A stretch of 31,902 nt of DNA from SIG469 sp964541215 (GCA_964541215.1 CAZIPP010000008.1:1-31902); one strand, 5' to 3'. Counted from the first letter of the stretch, positions 1 through 8,446 are shown. Program-made: numbers and translations. The notes: generated from the letters alone by a model not told the origin.

Positions 1-20
1 ACCATATCTTGTATAAACTA

Positions 21-56
21 AGGACGCAAAGCGTTGATGCGCTTTGCGTCCTTTTT
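21..56 (+). terminator. Rho-independent terminator of a gene left of the window
   Basis: A 13-bp perfect stem (21-33 with 40-52) encloses a 6-base loop and runs into a T tract at 52-56. It would end a plus-strand transcript whose gene lies outside the window. A palindromic repeat begins 8 bases further on. Confidence 0.8.
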
Positions 57-64
57 AATTATTC

Positions 65-107
65 TGTCGTTTCGAATGTCAGCTTTGCTGACGGAGAAAT
101 CTCCATA
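65..107. repeat. Partial copy of dispersed palindromic repeat family A
   Basis: The stretch reads TGTCGTTTCGAATGTC, then an AGCTTTGCT hairpin, then GACGGAGAAATCTCCAT. It matches the left half of the longer copies at 2915, 8359 and 30503. The right terminal inverted repeat (ATGACA) is missing, so this copy is truncated. It lies between an upstream terminator and the 3' end of the sensor kinase gene. Confidence 0.7.
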
Positions 108-136
108 TTAATGTACACGATCATCTTGAAACAAGT

Positions 137-2047
137 CTATATTTCAAAACTGAACTCAACGCCGTTTACAGTGTTCACAGCCTTGACCGTTCCGCCGTGC
201 AGGTCGATTACGGATTTTGCAATGGCAAGTCCCAGACCGGTACCTGTAGCATGCTGCCGTGCTTCATCCACACGGTAAAAGGTATCCCATACCTTTTCCA
301 GCTTTTCCGGTTCAATGCTTTCACCCTCATTTTCGACTGCAAGCGTGACCGAAGCGTAGCGCTGACGCAGGCGTACCCATATGTGTCCGCCGTGAGGTGT
401 GTACTTAATGGCGTTGGTGGCAAAGTTGGTGATGACCTGCTCAATGCGCTTTTTGTCAGCGTTGACTGTGCAGCTGCCGAATATATCAAAGCTCACATCG
501 AGCTCTTTGGCTTGACAAGCCTTTTCAAGTCTGTCAAATACCGCATGGGCAAGTTCAGGCAGTGAAAAGTCCTCGCGGTTCAGCTTTGTTCTGCCCGCTT
601 CAAGACGTGACAGGTCAAGCATCTCCACTACCATTTCATCCATTCGCTCAGTTTCATCCAGTATGACAGACAGGTAATGTTCCCGTTTGTCCTCGGCAAT
701 ACGCTCGTTAATTCCTTCGGCATAGCTGTGGATTATGGCAAGGGGAGTTTTCAGCTCGTGAGCTATGGCAGAGGTCATTTCACGGCGGCTGCGCTCAGCT
801 TCGGCTGCATAGTCCACAGCTTTGTTAAGACGAGTGACCTCGTCCTGCAATTGACGCCGCTCGATTCGGTGACTGTCCAGAGTGGTCGTTATTGATCTCA
901 ATTCAGGGCAGGTGTTGCCGAAGCTTGCAGTGGAGTTATTCAACTCCGCCTCCATGGCAACATTTGCAAGAGGCTTGCCCAGACGTTCATACAGCACATA
1001 AAACAGTATCAGCCATACAGTGAACGCAAATACAGCACTGATAATGTAATAGAAAATCAGTTGACCTGCCGCCGCCTTGATGGGGCTGTAAGCCATCATA
1101 TAAACATACAGCAGGGAAGTGTCGGCATCGTAGGGATCATTGCTGTCCAGCATCTCGGCGGTGACGCATTGATAATCGGGAAAAAACTGAGTGGTTACAA
1201 AATAGCTTTTGAAGATGTTTCGGGAGCTGTAACCGATATCTATGTTGTTTACATACATCATTTCGATGAAACGGTCAAGTTCTTCCCGCAGTTCATCGGC
1301 TTTTTCCAAGCTCTTTTCCATGGTTTTGGCGTAGTGCTTTATCTGACGGTCAGAGTCGCCATTTATCAGCTTACCATCGGCTCTGACGCTTGGCCAGTAA
1401 TATTCGGCAATGATTTCAACCACTTCGCCTTCGGGAAGCTTCGTATCTTCAAAGGTAACACCATCAAAAGGACGGAATTCGGTGTCGTTTTCAAAAAGTG
1501 AATTTATGTTTCTGCCTTCAATTGAAGATGGATATAAAAAGCCGTTATCTAATACGCCGGCAACCTTCAACTCAGTACGACGGTCGAAGTATTGATTCAG
1601 CTGCATTTGAATTGCCTGCTGAGTGTTCAGAGGGATATATGCGCTGTGGGATTCCCTGTTTTCGTCTATCCAGGTGATTTGCAGGAAATTATCCGTTCTG
1701 CTGAGTATTTCATCCAGCACAAAACCGTCGTATGTGTTCTCTACTCTCAGCACAGCGCCATCACGTGCAATGAAGCAGTCGTAAGGAAAAAACCATGACA
1801 GCTGCGCCAGCTCCTGAAGCTGGTAAGCTGAAACGGATTCGGGATCGTCGCTTCTTATTATCCATTCTCCGCTGCGCTGAGCTTGGTTGTGAGCATAGGT
1901 GTGCAGGTCGTTGGTTTCGCTTTGCAGTATATCGCAGTACAGTCTTGCCTGCATGAAGGTTACGGTCACAGCGGCGGCTAAGTAGAAAAAGACCACAGCC
2001 GCAGCCGTAACAATTGCCAGATATTTCGTTGTTTTCAGCTTTTTCAT
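137..2047 (-). CDS. Sensor histidine kinase, membrane-bound, two-component system
   Basis: Predicted 636 residues. An N-terminal transmembrane helix (about 9-31) and a second one (about 329-353) enclose a roughly 300-residue extracytoplasmic sensor region that I do not recognise. The cytoplasmic part has the HisKA H-box (AIAHELKTPLA, phosphoacceptor His430), an N-box (ITNFATNAIKYTP) and a G-box (GTGLGLAIAKS) of the HATPase domain. The family autophosphorylates on His and passes the phosphate to a partner regulator, here the gene just upstream at 2205-2876. I chose the ATG at 2047 because GGAGGTG sits four bases before it; an in-frame ATG 21 bases earlier has no such site. The 157-base gap to the regulator holds a hairpin repeat. 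The signal sensed is unknown. Confidence 0.92.
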   Translation of the reverse strand: MKKLKTTKYLAIVTAAAVVFFYLAAAVTVTFMQARLYCDILQSETNDLHTYAHNQAQRSGEWIIRSDDPESVSAYQLQELAQLSWFFPYDCFIARDGAVLRVENTYDGFVLDEILSRTDNFLQITWIDENRESHSAYIPLNTQQAIQMQLNQYFDRRTELKVAGVLDNGFLYPSSIEGRNINSLFENDTEFRPFDGVTFEDTKLPEGEVVEIIAEYYWPSVRADGKLINGDSDRQIKHYAKTMEKSLEKADELREELDRFIEMMYVNNIDIGYSSRNIFKSYFVTTQFFPDYQCVTAEMLDSNDPYDADTSLLYVYMMAYSPIKAAAGQLIFYYIISAVFAFTVWLILFYVLYERLGKPLANVAMEAELNNSTASFGNTCPELRSITTTLDSHRIERRQLQDEVTRLNKAVDYAAEAERSRREMTSAIAHELKTPLAIIHSYAEGINERIAEDKREHYLSVILDETERMDEMVVEMLDLSRLEAGRTKLNREDFSLPELAHAVFDRLEKACQAKELDVSFDIFGSCTVNADKKRIEQVITNFATNAIKYTPHGGHIWVRLRQRYASVTLAVENEGESIEPEKLEKVWDTFYRVDEARQHATGTGLGLAIAKSVIDLHGGTVKAVNTVNGVEFSFEI

Positions 2048-2076
2048 AACGCACCTCCGGTGTTGCATCCCTGCCT

Positions 2077-2162
2077 CCCCTTGTCAGGGGAGGTGTCTTC
2101 GCCAAAGGCGAAGACGGAGGGGTAGTTAGGCTGGCGACCAAGGTCAGCTTTGCTGACCTTGG
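2077..2162. repeat. Hairpin-rich repeat between regulator and kinase genes
   Basis: Three perfect hairpins follow one another: CCCCT/AGGGG (2077-2090), GTCTTCGCC/GGCGAAGAC (2095-2115) and an 11-bp stem CCAAGGTCAGC/GCTGACCTTGG (2138-2162). The motif ending in GAGAAATTCCCATCTTA resembles the left end of repeat family A. It lies in the presumed shared transcript of the response regulator and kinase, just upstream of the kinase ribosome-binding site. Confidence 0.7.
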
Positions 2163-2204
2163 CGACTGAGAAATTCCCATCTTATTATGCGGTTTGTATG
2201 CCCA

Positions 2205-2876
2205 TCATCCCACAAACCTGTACCCGGCTTTTATCACCGTTTCAATATGTCCCGCATATTCACCCAAAGCAGCCCGCAGCCGCTTGATGTATGTATCCAC
2301 AGACCTGTCGTCACCAACGTAATCATATCCCCAGCATTTGACGATAAGCTGCTCTCTGGACATGACCGCGTTTTTATTCCGTGCCAGACACAGCAGCAGA
2401 TCATATTCCTTGGGTGACAGTTTGACCTCGTTCTGTCCGGCATACACTCTGCGCTGCGACAAAACAAAGGTCAGCTCACCAACGGTAAACTTGTCGCCTG
2501 TGATAACGCCGCCTTTGTGACGGCGGATAAGCGCTGAAGTCTTGGCATACAGTACCGGCAGGGAAAAGGGCTTGGTAATATAGTCGTCAGCGCCCAGCTC
2601 ATAGCCATAAAGCTTGTCGTCCTCGTCAGACAGGGCAGTGAGGAAGATGATGGGAACGTCTGACTTTTTACGCAGCGAACGACAGACCTCAAAACCGTTC
2701 AGCTCGGGCATCATGATATCCAGAAGAATGGCGTCAAGTTCCTCGTATTCGGCTGTTTCCAACGCTTCTGCACCGTTTTTGGCGGTCAGGGGAGTGTCAC
2801 CCTTGCTGACAAAAAGGTCGCTGAGCACCTCGCGCAGACGCTTCTCGTCCTCAACAATCAAAACCTTATAGTCCAA
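2205..2876 (-). CDS. OmpR/PhoB-family response regulator
   Basis: 223 residues, the normal length for the family. The receiver domain (1-about 120) shows the acidic pocket (VEDE, residues 8-11), the phosphoacceptor Asp53 in LLDIMMPELNG, Thr80 and Lys102 in ITKPF. The C-terminal winged-helix domain (about 130-223) has LSPKEYDLLL, SREQL and the typical ending VIKAGYRFVG. The start is TTG: GGAGGTGA lies four bases upstream and no ATG is suitably placed. It is followed by its likely cognate kinase and probably controls transcription in response to that sensor. Targets are not evident; the neighbouring VanW lipoprotein and flavoprotein are possible but unproven. Confidence 0.93.
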   Translation of the reverse strand: MDYKVLIVEDEKRLREVLSDLFVSKGDTPLTAKNGAEALETAEYEELDAILLDIMMPELNGFEVCRSLRKKSDVPIIFLTALSDEDDKLYGYELGADDYITKPFSLPVLYAKTSALIRRHKGGVITGDKFTVGELTFVLSQRRVYAGQNEVKLSPKEYDLLLCLARNKNAVMSREQLIVKCWGYDYVGDDRSVDTYIKRLRAALGEYAGHIETVIKAGYRFVG

Positions 2877-2894
2877 ACCGTCACCTCCATATAG

Positions 2895-3044
2895 TTTTAG
2901 CTTGTCAAAGAATGTGTCATTTCGAACGTCAGCTTTGCTGACGGAGAAATCCCCATCTTGTTACGTTCTGCATACCATTGGGGGATCCTCACGCCTGCTA
3001 CGCAGGCTCAGGATGACAGCATTGTAGGTTTTGACAAGCTAAAA
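2895..3044. repeat. 15-bp inverted repeat enclosing a palindromic element
   Basis: TTTTAGCTTGTCAAA (2895-2909) is perfectly complementary to TTTGACAAGCTAAAA (3030-3044). The two arms enclose the repeat at 2915-3018. The left arm ends six bases from the ribosome-binding site of the response regulator. This may be an older hairpin split by an inserted element, or a wider terminal repeat of the element. Confidence 0.7.
2915..3018. repeat. Dispersed palindromic (MITE-like) repeat family A, 104 bp
   Basis: It starts TGTCATTTCGAACGTCAG and ends in GGATGACA, so the termini are inverted repeats of the form TGTCAT/ATGACA. The left half holds GTCAGCTTTGCTGAC. Relatives are at 65, 8359 and 30503. It carries no gene. 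Confidence 0.75.
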
Positions 3045-3075
3045 ATATAACGTTTATGTGTACTCTTTATGGCGA

Positions 3076-4731
3076 TCAAATATTCTTTGCTGCAAATTCT
3101 CCCACTACCATGCCGAGAGTAGTGGCAATGCCGATACTGTTGCCCGCCATCATTGTGGGGTACTGGATGGCATATCTGCCGCCGCAGCAGTTTCCGACAG
3201 CGTAAAGACCACCTATAACGCTGTCATCCTTTCTGCGGACCTGCATATCATCAGTGACAAGCAGACCGGACAGCTGTACCATACCGGCAGTAATACGGTT
3301 TTTCTCGGAAATCCTGGCTTCGCCGAAGAAGGGCGGCTTTTCAATTGGGTTCATCAGTGCAGGATCACGACCCCAGTCGGTGTCTTTACCATTGCGGCAC
3401 ATTTCGTTATAGTGCGCTATTTCATCCAGCAGACCCTGTTTGGCTTCACCCTCGTAACCCATCAGGTCAGCAAGTTCATCCAGAGTGTCGGCTGCGTACA
3501 GCTTGTGAGGACGCATGCCGTAGCCCGTGAAGCAATGAACAGGGAAACCTTCGGGGCCTGTTTTGTAGTTGGCCATTTCTTCTCTCACAAGATCCCATTC
3601 ACGCTTGCAGGTAGTGCTGCTCATGTCGTGCTCATAGCCCTGATGCATCAGGTTTTCCTCCCAATTGCCATCAGCGATCTTGCACATGCGTTCACCGCCC
3701 TCACGGCGCATTATATAGCCCTGACCGCCAAATACGCATATGGACTCGTTGCCGAAACGTTTGCCGTCTCCACCGAAAATAGGGTAATTGCCGATGAGAG
3801 CAATGTCGGGCGCGCCTGCTCCGTTGGAGAAATTCACGGATGCTCTGGGACCCGGTTCCATTACGCCGCCTGCCCACAGACCCATTTTGTGACCGCTGCC
3901 GTCACCGCCGCCGAACATGCCGCCGGCGATTTTGGATGTGTCGATATCGGAGATATCAGCCAGCTGACGCACCTCGTCGTGCAGGTCAAGCACCATATCA
4001 CGGTCACCGGAAAAGTCACCGCAGGCAAGGATAACGGCTTTAGCGTTGATTTTCTTGTACTCTCCGTCTCCGCTTCTGACAACAGCGCCCACAACGTCAC
4101 CGCTGTCGTTCTGACAAAGAACAACACCAACTGTGTCCCAAAGCCACTTTGCACCATGGCTCTGTGCCTTTTTTATTGAATAGTCAACTATCTTCCACCA
4201 TGCAGAGTTGTTGGCACCACGACCGAGAGTGTTGTTGAAATCGCGGTAGGATATGCTGCCTGCAAAAGACTTCTGACCACACACATCCATAACAACGCCA
4301 TCGCGTCCGTTGGGATAGCTGTGGTAAACAGTCAGCTCGTCAAGCTCTTCCGGAGGGACTATTTCTCTTATCCAGTTACAGCATTCGGCAGATCTGAGAA
4401 TGTACTTTTTAATAAGCGCAGGGTTTGTTCTGTTAAGGCTTCTGCGCTGCCATTCGTTAAGAACTTCCATGGGGTCGATAGGCTCACAGCCCTGCTCAAG
4501 ATAGCATTCTGCGTTGATATAGGCCATATCGCAACCAAGAGGTAGGTAACGTTTTTCACTGAGCTTTTCACATACGATAACATTTGCTCCAACTTCGGCG
4601 GCTTTTCTCGCGGCAAAAACACCACTGTTGCCGCCGCCGAGCACCAGCACATCACAATCAAGGGTATCAACTATAAGATTTTCTTCGATCTCAGGGGGAG
4701 TTCCCAGCCAGTCACGGTTGTATTCTATCAT
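3076..4731 (-). CDS. FAD-dependent oxidoreductase, fumarate reductase/ketosteroid dehydrogenase-like
   Basis: 551 residues. An N-terminal FAD-binding Rossmann motif is visible (VLVLGGGNSGVFAARKA, about 28-44). A C-terminal FAD contact follows (GGLYAVGNCCGG), as in the FAD_binding_2 family, whose members include fumarate reductase, urocanate reductase and 3-ketosteroid dehydrogenase flavoproteins. These enzymes reduce or desaturate a carbon-carbon bond next to a carbonyl; the substrate here cannot be assigned. There is no signal peptide, heme motif or Fe-S motif, so a cytoplasmic soluble enzyme is likely. AAAGGA precedes the ATG. A good promoter lies at 4768-4796, next to the VanW terminator. 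It is a distant paralogue of the ferredoxin-flavoprotein at 12989-14779. Confidence 0.85.
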   Translation of the reverse strand: MIEYNRDWLGTPPEIEENLIVDTLDCDVLVLGGGNSGVFAARKAAEVGANVIVCEKLSEKRYLPLGCDMAYINAECYLEQGCEPIDPMEVLNEWQRRSLNRTNPALIKKYILRSAECCNWIREIVPPEELDELTVYHSYPNGRDGVVMDVCGQKSFAGSISYRDFNNTLGRGANNSAWWKIVDYSIKKAQSHGAKWLWDTVGVVLCQNDSGDVVGAVVRSGDGEYKKINAKAVILACGDFSGDRDMVLDLHDEVRQLADISDIDTSKIAGGMFGGGDGSGHKMGLWAGGVMEPGPRASVNFSNGAGAPDIALIGNYPIFGGDGKRFGNESICVFGGQGYIMRREGGERMCKIADGNWEENLMHQGYEHDMSSTTCKREWDLVREEMANYKTGPEGFPVHCFTGYGMRPHKLYAADTLDELADLMGYEGEAKQGLLDEIAHYNEMCRNGKDTDWGRDPALMNPIEKPPFFGEARISEKNRITAGMVQLSGLLVTDDMQVRRKDDSVIGGLYAVGNCCGGRYAIQYPTMMAGNSIGIATTLGMVVGEFAAKNI

Positions 4732-4767
4732 AAAAACGTTCCTTTCATTTTCTTTCGATTTAGAACT

Positions 4768-4796
4768 ATTTTACCATACCTGAAAAAACTTGGCAA
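4768..4796 (-). promoter_or_regulatory. Sigma-A-type promoter of the FAD oxidoreductase gene
   Basis: Read on the minus strand: TTGCCA, 17 bases, TAAAAT, with an upstream TGG that makes an extended -10. The -35 box directly abuts the T tract of the VanW terminator, so the two genes are separately transcribed. Confidence 0.7.
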
Positions 4797-4840
4797 TTAA
4801 AAAAGCTGCCATTCAATACGAAGGTATGGAATGGCAGCTT
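4797..4840 (-). terminator. Rho-independent terminator after the VanW gene
   Basis: A perfect 12-bp stem AAGCTGCCATTC/GAATGGCAGCTT (4803-4814 with 4829-4840) is followed, on the minus strand, by six T residues (4799-4804, partly within the stem). It lies 17 bases after the stop codon of the VanW-family gene. Confidence 0.9.
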
Positions 4841-4857
4841 GAACATATAGATTTATG

Positions 4858-6525
4858 TCAGAATTCAAGTATGATCTCAGGCTGTGCGGTCTCTTCGGGA
4901 GCGGTCACGGGAATATCACCTGACTCGGTGGTGCCGTCCGATATTTCGCTTTCGGGTACTTCGGGTTCAAGACCTTTGGTGCCTATGGTAGTTACCTGAT
5001 TGCGGGACTTGTAGTTGGTACGGGCTTCATAGTTGGTATACAGAAGATTACCGTCCTTGTCGTATACATTGCGATAAGTATCCACGGTGTAGCCAACATA
5101 GGGGTAGGTGGTTATCTGCTTGTATCCAACTTCCTTTTCGGGGTCCTCTTCGGTAACTTCGTCATAACCGAAGGTAGCAAGAACTTCGTAGGTCATTTCG
5201 GCATATTCACCGCTGATGTTGGTGCCCCAAAGCTCAACGTGTACGTAATTGTCAGCTACCCAAGTATCTATCCGCATGGGGAAATCAGTATTGTTTTTAA
5301 ACTTGAAATCAAATACCTGCCAGTAGATCGTGGCATCACAGCCCATGGGAACATAGGTAACAAGATAGTCATGCTGAGTGCGTTCAACTATCTCAAGGTT
5401 TGCACGCAGCGCGGCGAGATAAATGGAGGAAGCACCCTGACAAATACCGCCGCCCAACTGATCCTGAGTCTGACCGCCGATGTATACACCGGCCTCTTTG
5501 TAGCCCTTGGCAGCTGTACGCTCGCCGACTATGTCGTTAAATGAGAACACATCACCGGGCTGGAGAACGGTGCCGTTGATAGCTTCACATACGAGCTCAA
5601 GATTCTTTTTTCTGTTGGCAGTGGAGCCCTCGAGGGTGCTGTCGCAGGAGCCGAGCAGCTCAGCATACAGGCGACCCTCAAGGTCCTCGTATGTCAGTTC
5701 AGGCTCAGTGATAGTCAAAGGTATCTTGGCGGAACCGCCGTATTCCAGAGCCTCATAGGAGGTCTTGGCGGTATCGATGTCAAAGGTCACACCAACGGTG
5801 CTTTCAACCAGAGCTTTGGTTTCAAAATCATAATGAGCATCGGAAGCTTCAACATTTATCTGCTGCCAAAGCTTCTCAATGTCCAGATCTTCCACCTCGG
5901 TTTCTTCAACGGCCCAGGTGAGGGTGCTGATACCCTGTTCAAATGCGGATTTTACGGCGTTGAACAACATATCTGCATCTATCGTTGCAGAGGGCTCACC
6001 ACGGGTGATGAGCAGGGTGTCGTCAGTCAGCTCATATACAGATTCGCTGCCCTCGATGGAAAGACCTTCAACGACATCGTTTACCTTGGCTTTCAAATCA
6101 TCGAAGTCTATGGTGACCTGAGTACTGGCATTCATCCTGTGCTCGGTAAGCAATGCGGCGTCATAATCGGCCTTGTCATCTCCGGTGCGTCCGTTGTTAT
6201 ATGCCTGCTCTATCAGAGCTTCTGCATCCACAAAGGAGATGACCTGAGCGGGTTCAAACAGTACGTCGGTATCACCTATGGTAACAGTGAGCGATACGGG
6301 AGTGTAAATGGAATCGAGGGAGGAATTGAGTTTTTTCAGAGCGTCATCTTTTGAAAGACCGCCAACATCAATATTGGCAATGTAAGTGTTGGGAAGGATG
6401 TAAGGATAGCTGAAGCTTTCAGCCTGAGATGTTTCAGTAGATTTGTCGCAGGCAGTAAGCGGCGTCATGGCTATGATAGCTGACATGGTCAGTGTCAGCA
6501 CGACCTTTGCTTTTTTAAGGTTCAT
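4858..6525 (-). CDS. VanW-family lipoprotein
   Basis: 555 residues. The N-terminus is a lipoprotein signal peptide with lipobox LTAC (lipidated Cys at about 26), so the protein should be anchored outside the cytoplasmic membrane. About 30-290 contains repeated modules like the peptidoglycan-binding region usually found before VanW. The VanW domain follows (about 310-440), recognised by LQPGDVFSFNDIVGERT and GGGICQGASSIYLAAL. The last 120 residues are Thr/Glu/Pro-rich and probably disordered. VanW proteins occur in some vancomycin-resistance clusters but their biochemical role is unknown; no van resistance genes are here, so this is a cell-wall protein of unknown function. Its own promoter and terminator flank it. 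AAAGGA precedes the ATG. Confidence 0.9.
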   Translation of the reverse strand: MNLKKAKVVLTLTMSAIIAMTPLTACDKSTETSQAESFSYPYILPNTYIANIDVGGLSKDDALKKLNSSLDSIYTPVSLTVTIGDTDVLFEPAQVISFVDAEALIEQAYNNGRTGDDKADYDAALLTEHRMNASTQVTIDFDDLKAKVNDVVEGLSIEGSESVYELTDDTLLITRGEPSATIDADMLFNAVKSAFEQGISTLTWAVEETEVEDLDIEKLWQQINVEASDAHYDFETKALVESTVGVTFDIDTAKTSYEALEYGGSAKIPLTITEPELTYEDLEGRLYAELLGSCDSTLEGSTANRKKNLELVCEAINGTVLQPGDVFSFNDIVGERTAAKGYKEAGVYIGGQTQDQLGGGICQGASSIYLAALRANLEIVERTQHDYLVTYVPMGCDATIYWQVFDFKFKNNTDFPMRIDTWVADNYVHVELWGTNISGEYAEMTYEVLATFGYDEVTEEDPEKEVGYKQITTYPYVGYTVDTYRNVYDKDGNLLYTNYEARTNYKSRNQVTTIGTKGLEPEVPESEISDGTTESGDIPVTAPEETAQPEIILEF

Positions 6526-6577
6526 TTATTGTGATCCTTTCAATTTTTCAGGAATGGTATTTTTAAAGTGCATTTAC

Positions 6578-6606
6578 ATAATATCACAACTACTATTTCA
6601 TAGCAA
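6578..6606 (-). promoter_or_regulatory. Promoter of the VanW-family gene
   Basis: On the minus strand TTGCTA, 17 bases, TATTAT. It lies 53 bases before the ATG at 6525 and is divergent from the promoter of the hot-dog gene. Confidence 0.6.
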
Positions 6607-6735
6607 CAGGTTTTGTCTTATTTTGACGAAAATTCCGTCTGTAAATATTTGACGGAAAATATTTCGGAAAGTTCGAATTATCCGGAGATTTTCACCTTCG
6701 AAGCTTATGAAAAAACCGAAACATTTATACTTGCC

Positions 6736-6764
6736 TTGAACAGAGGAAAAATCAATGGTATAAT
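6736..6764 (+). promoter_or_regulatory. Strong sigma-A-type promoter of the hot-dog protein gene
   Basis: TTGAAC, exactly 17 bases, TATAAT. It is followed by a T-rich stretch and the AAAAGGAG ribosome-binding site of the gene starting at 6799. It closely resembles the promoter at 12919-12947. Confidence 0.8.
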
Positions 6765-6798
6765 TTTTTTAGAAGTAATAATGAAAAGGAGTATTAAG

Positions 6799-8241
6799 AT
6801 GGAAGAACTGTTTGATAAGAAGGAATTTGAATACTTTTTGCCCGGTGTTTACTCCGCCCATGACGCTCAGGTAGTGGATCAGTTTAAGGAAGAGATAGGC
6901 AAGATCGCGGCAAGAGGACCTGTCGATCCTGCGGACCTTGTTTCCGGAAAATGTGATGGACTGCCGGGTGTCAGCGGACCTGTGGAGATAACCGGCAAGC
7001 TGATGAAAGCAATGGCAGACAACTATATTGCCGAGAATCCTCTTTTTAATGACGAAGAATATGCAAAGAAAGCCGGTTACGAAGGTATCCCTGCTTACTA
7101 TTTCATCAATGAACCCAACTTTATGCCTGCCATGCCTATGGGTCAGTACCTTGGAGATTGCATGCTGGTTTCCGGTCATAACGATATGATGAACTACTAT
7201 AAGCCTGTATACGAAGGCGACAAGCTCTGGACAGTTATCGATTGGCAGGATTGCGAGGATATTACTCCTCTTGCAGGCAGCCATTACCGTACATGGGCGC
7301 TGTCTGGTCAGGCAAAGATCTATAATCAGAAGGGTGAACTGGTTGCTGAAGGTGCAAATATCCTTAAAGAGAGCTTCCGCCGCCACAAAGATCCGGCAAA
7401 GCAGACGGCTATGCGTGCATGGGAAAGCCCCGACTGGTGGCATCAGAGACCTCACTATGTCTATACCGATGCTGATTGGGATTATATCAAAGATCTGTGG
7501 AGAAAAGAGACCATCAGAGGTTCCGAGCCTCTGTATTGGGATGATGTGGAAGCAGGAACAGAAGTAGTCACCTCCGTAGGCGGTCCTGTTCTTATCGAGC
7601 AGGAGTCCGATATCGTTTTCCATCTTCCCAAATGGGCAGCAGAGACAAAGAAGAATATGCTGGATCCTGAGAAGTTTAAGGACATGGTAAAGGATGAACA
7701 CAACCTTTACTATCCCAAAGAGCACAGTGTGAAGAAGCAGGGCAAGGTATTCAAAATGTCTATTCTCGACGATGATGACGATGGCAAGGCTGAACCCGAA
7801 GTAGCAAAAGCACATGCCATGCCCGAAATGCCTCCCGAGGTTGCCAACCGTGACGGACGTTCCGTTATTCAGAACGCAGTTTGCACCAAGTGGGCAGCTA
7901 CCGCCATTATCAACTGGATGGGTGATGCCGGCTGGCTGAGAACTATCGCATGGGATATAATGTCTACACCTCCCGGATATGATGCAACTGTTATCCCGCA
8001 TTTTACCAAAAAGCCCGAGCTGTTTGGGCTGTTCCCGTATCTTGCCAAGGTTCCCGGCATGGAAGGCAAACGTGCCGACTGTCATGCCATGGAATACGAT
8101 ACTATCGTGACACACGCATATGTTACCGATAAGTATGAAAAAGACGGAGAATACTTGGTAGACCTGACATGGTGGTGCGAGACTATTGACCATTATCTTG
8201 TTCAGGAAGGCGGAGCAACTGTAGTGCTTCCCAAAAAGTAA
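6799..8241 (+). CDS. Double hot-dog (MaoC-like) acyl dehydratase-family protein
   Basis: 480 residues from the ATG preceded by AAAAGGAG; the longer open frame upstream runs through the promoter and is rejected. Two hot-dog domains are inferred. The first (about 60-190) has GYEGIPAYYFINEP and a YYKPVYEGDKLW segment like the R-P-V-x-x-G-D motif of MaoC/FAS1-like dehydratases. The second (about 243-478) opens with LYWDDVEAGTEV and includes NWMGDAGWL. The family hydrates or dehydrates acyl thioesters; I cannot place the catalytic Asp/His with certainty. An acidic insert (DDDDD, about 324-328, followed by a Pro/Glu/Met-rich stretch to 349) interrupts the second domain. Own promoter and terminator, so monocistronic. 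Confidence 0.75.
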   Translation: MEELFDKKEFEYFLPGVYSAHDAQVVDQFKEEIGKIAARGPVDPADLVSGKCDGLPGVSGPVEITGKLMKAMADNYIAENPLFNDEEYAKKAGYEGIPAYYFINEPNFMPAMPMGQYLGDCMLVSGHNDMMNYYKPVYEGDKLWTVIDWQDCEDITPLAGSHYRTWALSGQAKIYNQKGELVAEGANILKESFRRHKDPAKQTAMRAWESPDWWHQRPHYVYTDADWDYIKDLWRKETIRGSEPLYWDDVEAGTEVVTSVGGPVLIEQESDIVFHLPKWAAETKKNMLDPEKFKDMVKDEHNLYYPKEHSVKKQGKVFKMSILDDDDDGKAEPEVAKAHAMPEMPPEVANRDGRSVIQNAVCTKWAATAIINWMGDAGWLRTIAWDIMSTPPGYDATVIPHFTKKPELFGLFPYLAKVPGMEGKRADCHAMEYDTIVTHAYVTDKYEKDGEYLVDLTWWCETIDHYLVQEGGATVVLPKK

Positions 8242-8266
8242 GTTTACATAATATTGCGTATAGTAT

Positions 8267-8313
8267 AATAACTATTCCTCCGTTAACAGGCAACGGGGGA
8301 ATAGTTATTTGTG
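8267..8313 (+). terminator. Terminator of the hot-dog protein gene
   Basis: An 18-bp stem (8267-8284 with 8292-8309, one G:T pair) with a 7-base loop lies 25 bases after the stop codon. The T tract is short. Confidence 0.75.
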
Positions 8314-8316
8314 TTT

Positions 8317-8356
8317 AAAAAAGTATGCTGGGAACTGTCAAGTCCGTTCCCAGCAT
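8317..8356 (-). terminator. Terminator of the YgiQ operon
   Basis: A perfect 11-bp stem ATGCTGGGAAC/GTTCCCAGCAT (8325-8335 with 8346-8356) is followed on the minus strand by six T residues (8317-8322). A palindromic repeat lies between it and the ygiQ stop codon. Confidence 0.8.
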
Positions 8357-8358
8357 AT

Positions 8359-8446
8359 TGTCATCTCGAACGTCAGCTTTGCTGACGGAGAGATCCCCAT
8401 CTTACGAGGGGGATTCCTCCATTGCTCCGCAATGTTCGGAATGACA
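8359..8446. repeat. Dispersed palindromic (MITE-like) repeat family A, 88 bp
   Basis: It begins TGTCATCTCGAACGTCAG and ends GTTCGGAATGACA, giving terminal inverted repeats of about 13 bases with mismatches. The internal GTCAGCTTTGCTGAC matches the 2915 copy. It starts three bases from a terminator stem. Confidence 0.8.

Noticed and set aside
3058..4179. Plus-strand open frame (373 codons) opposite the first flavoprotein gene
   Set aside because: Antisense shadow of a gene with clear FAD-binding motifs; no start signal.
4858..6525. Vancomycin resistance locus
   Set aside because: VanW-like domains are common in Clostridia, and no VanH, VanA/B ligase, VanX or VanY gene is present. The two-component pair nearby lacks specific similarity that I can see to VanRS.
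6769..8193. Minus-strand open frame (474 codons) opposite the hot-dog gene
   Set aside because: No ribosome-binding site or recognisable domain; the sense gene has a promoter, start signal, terminator and family motifs.
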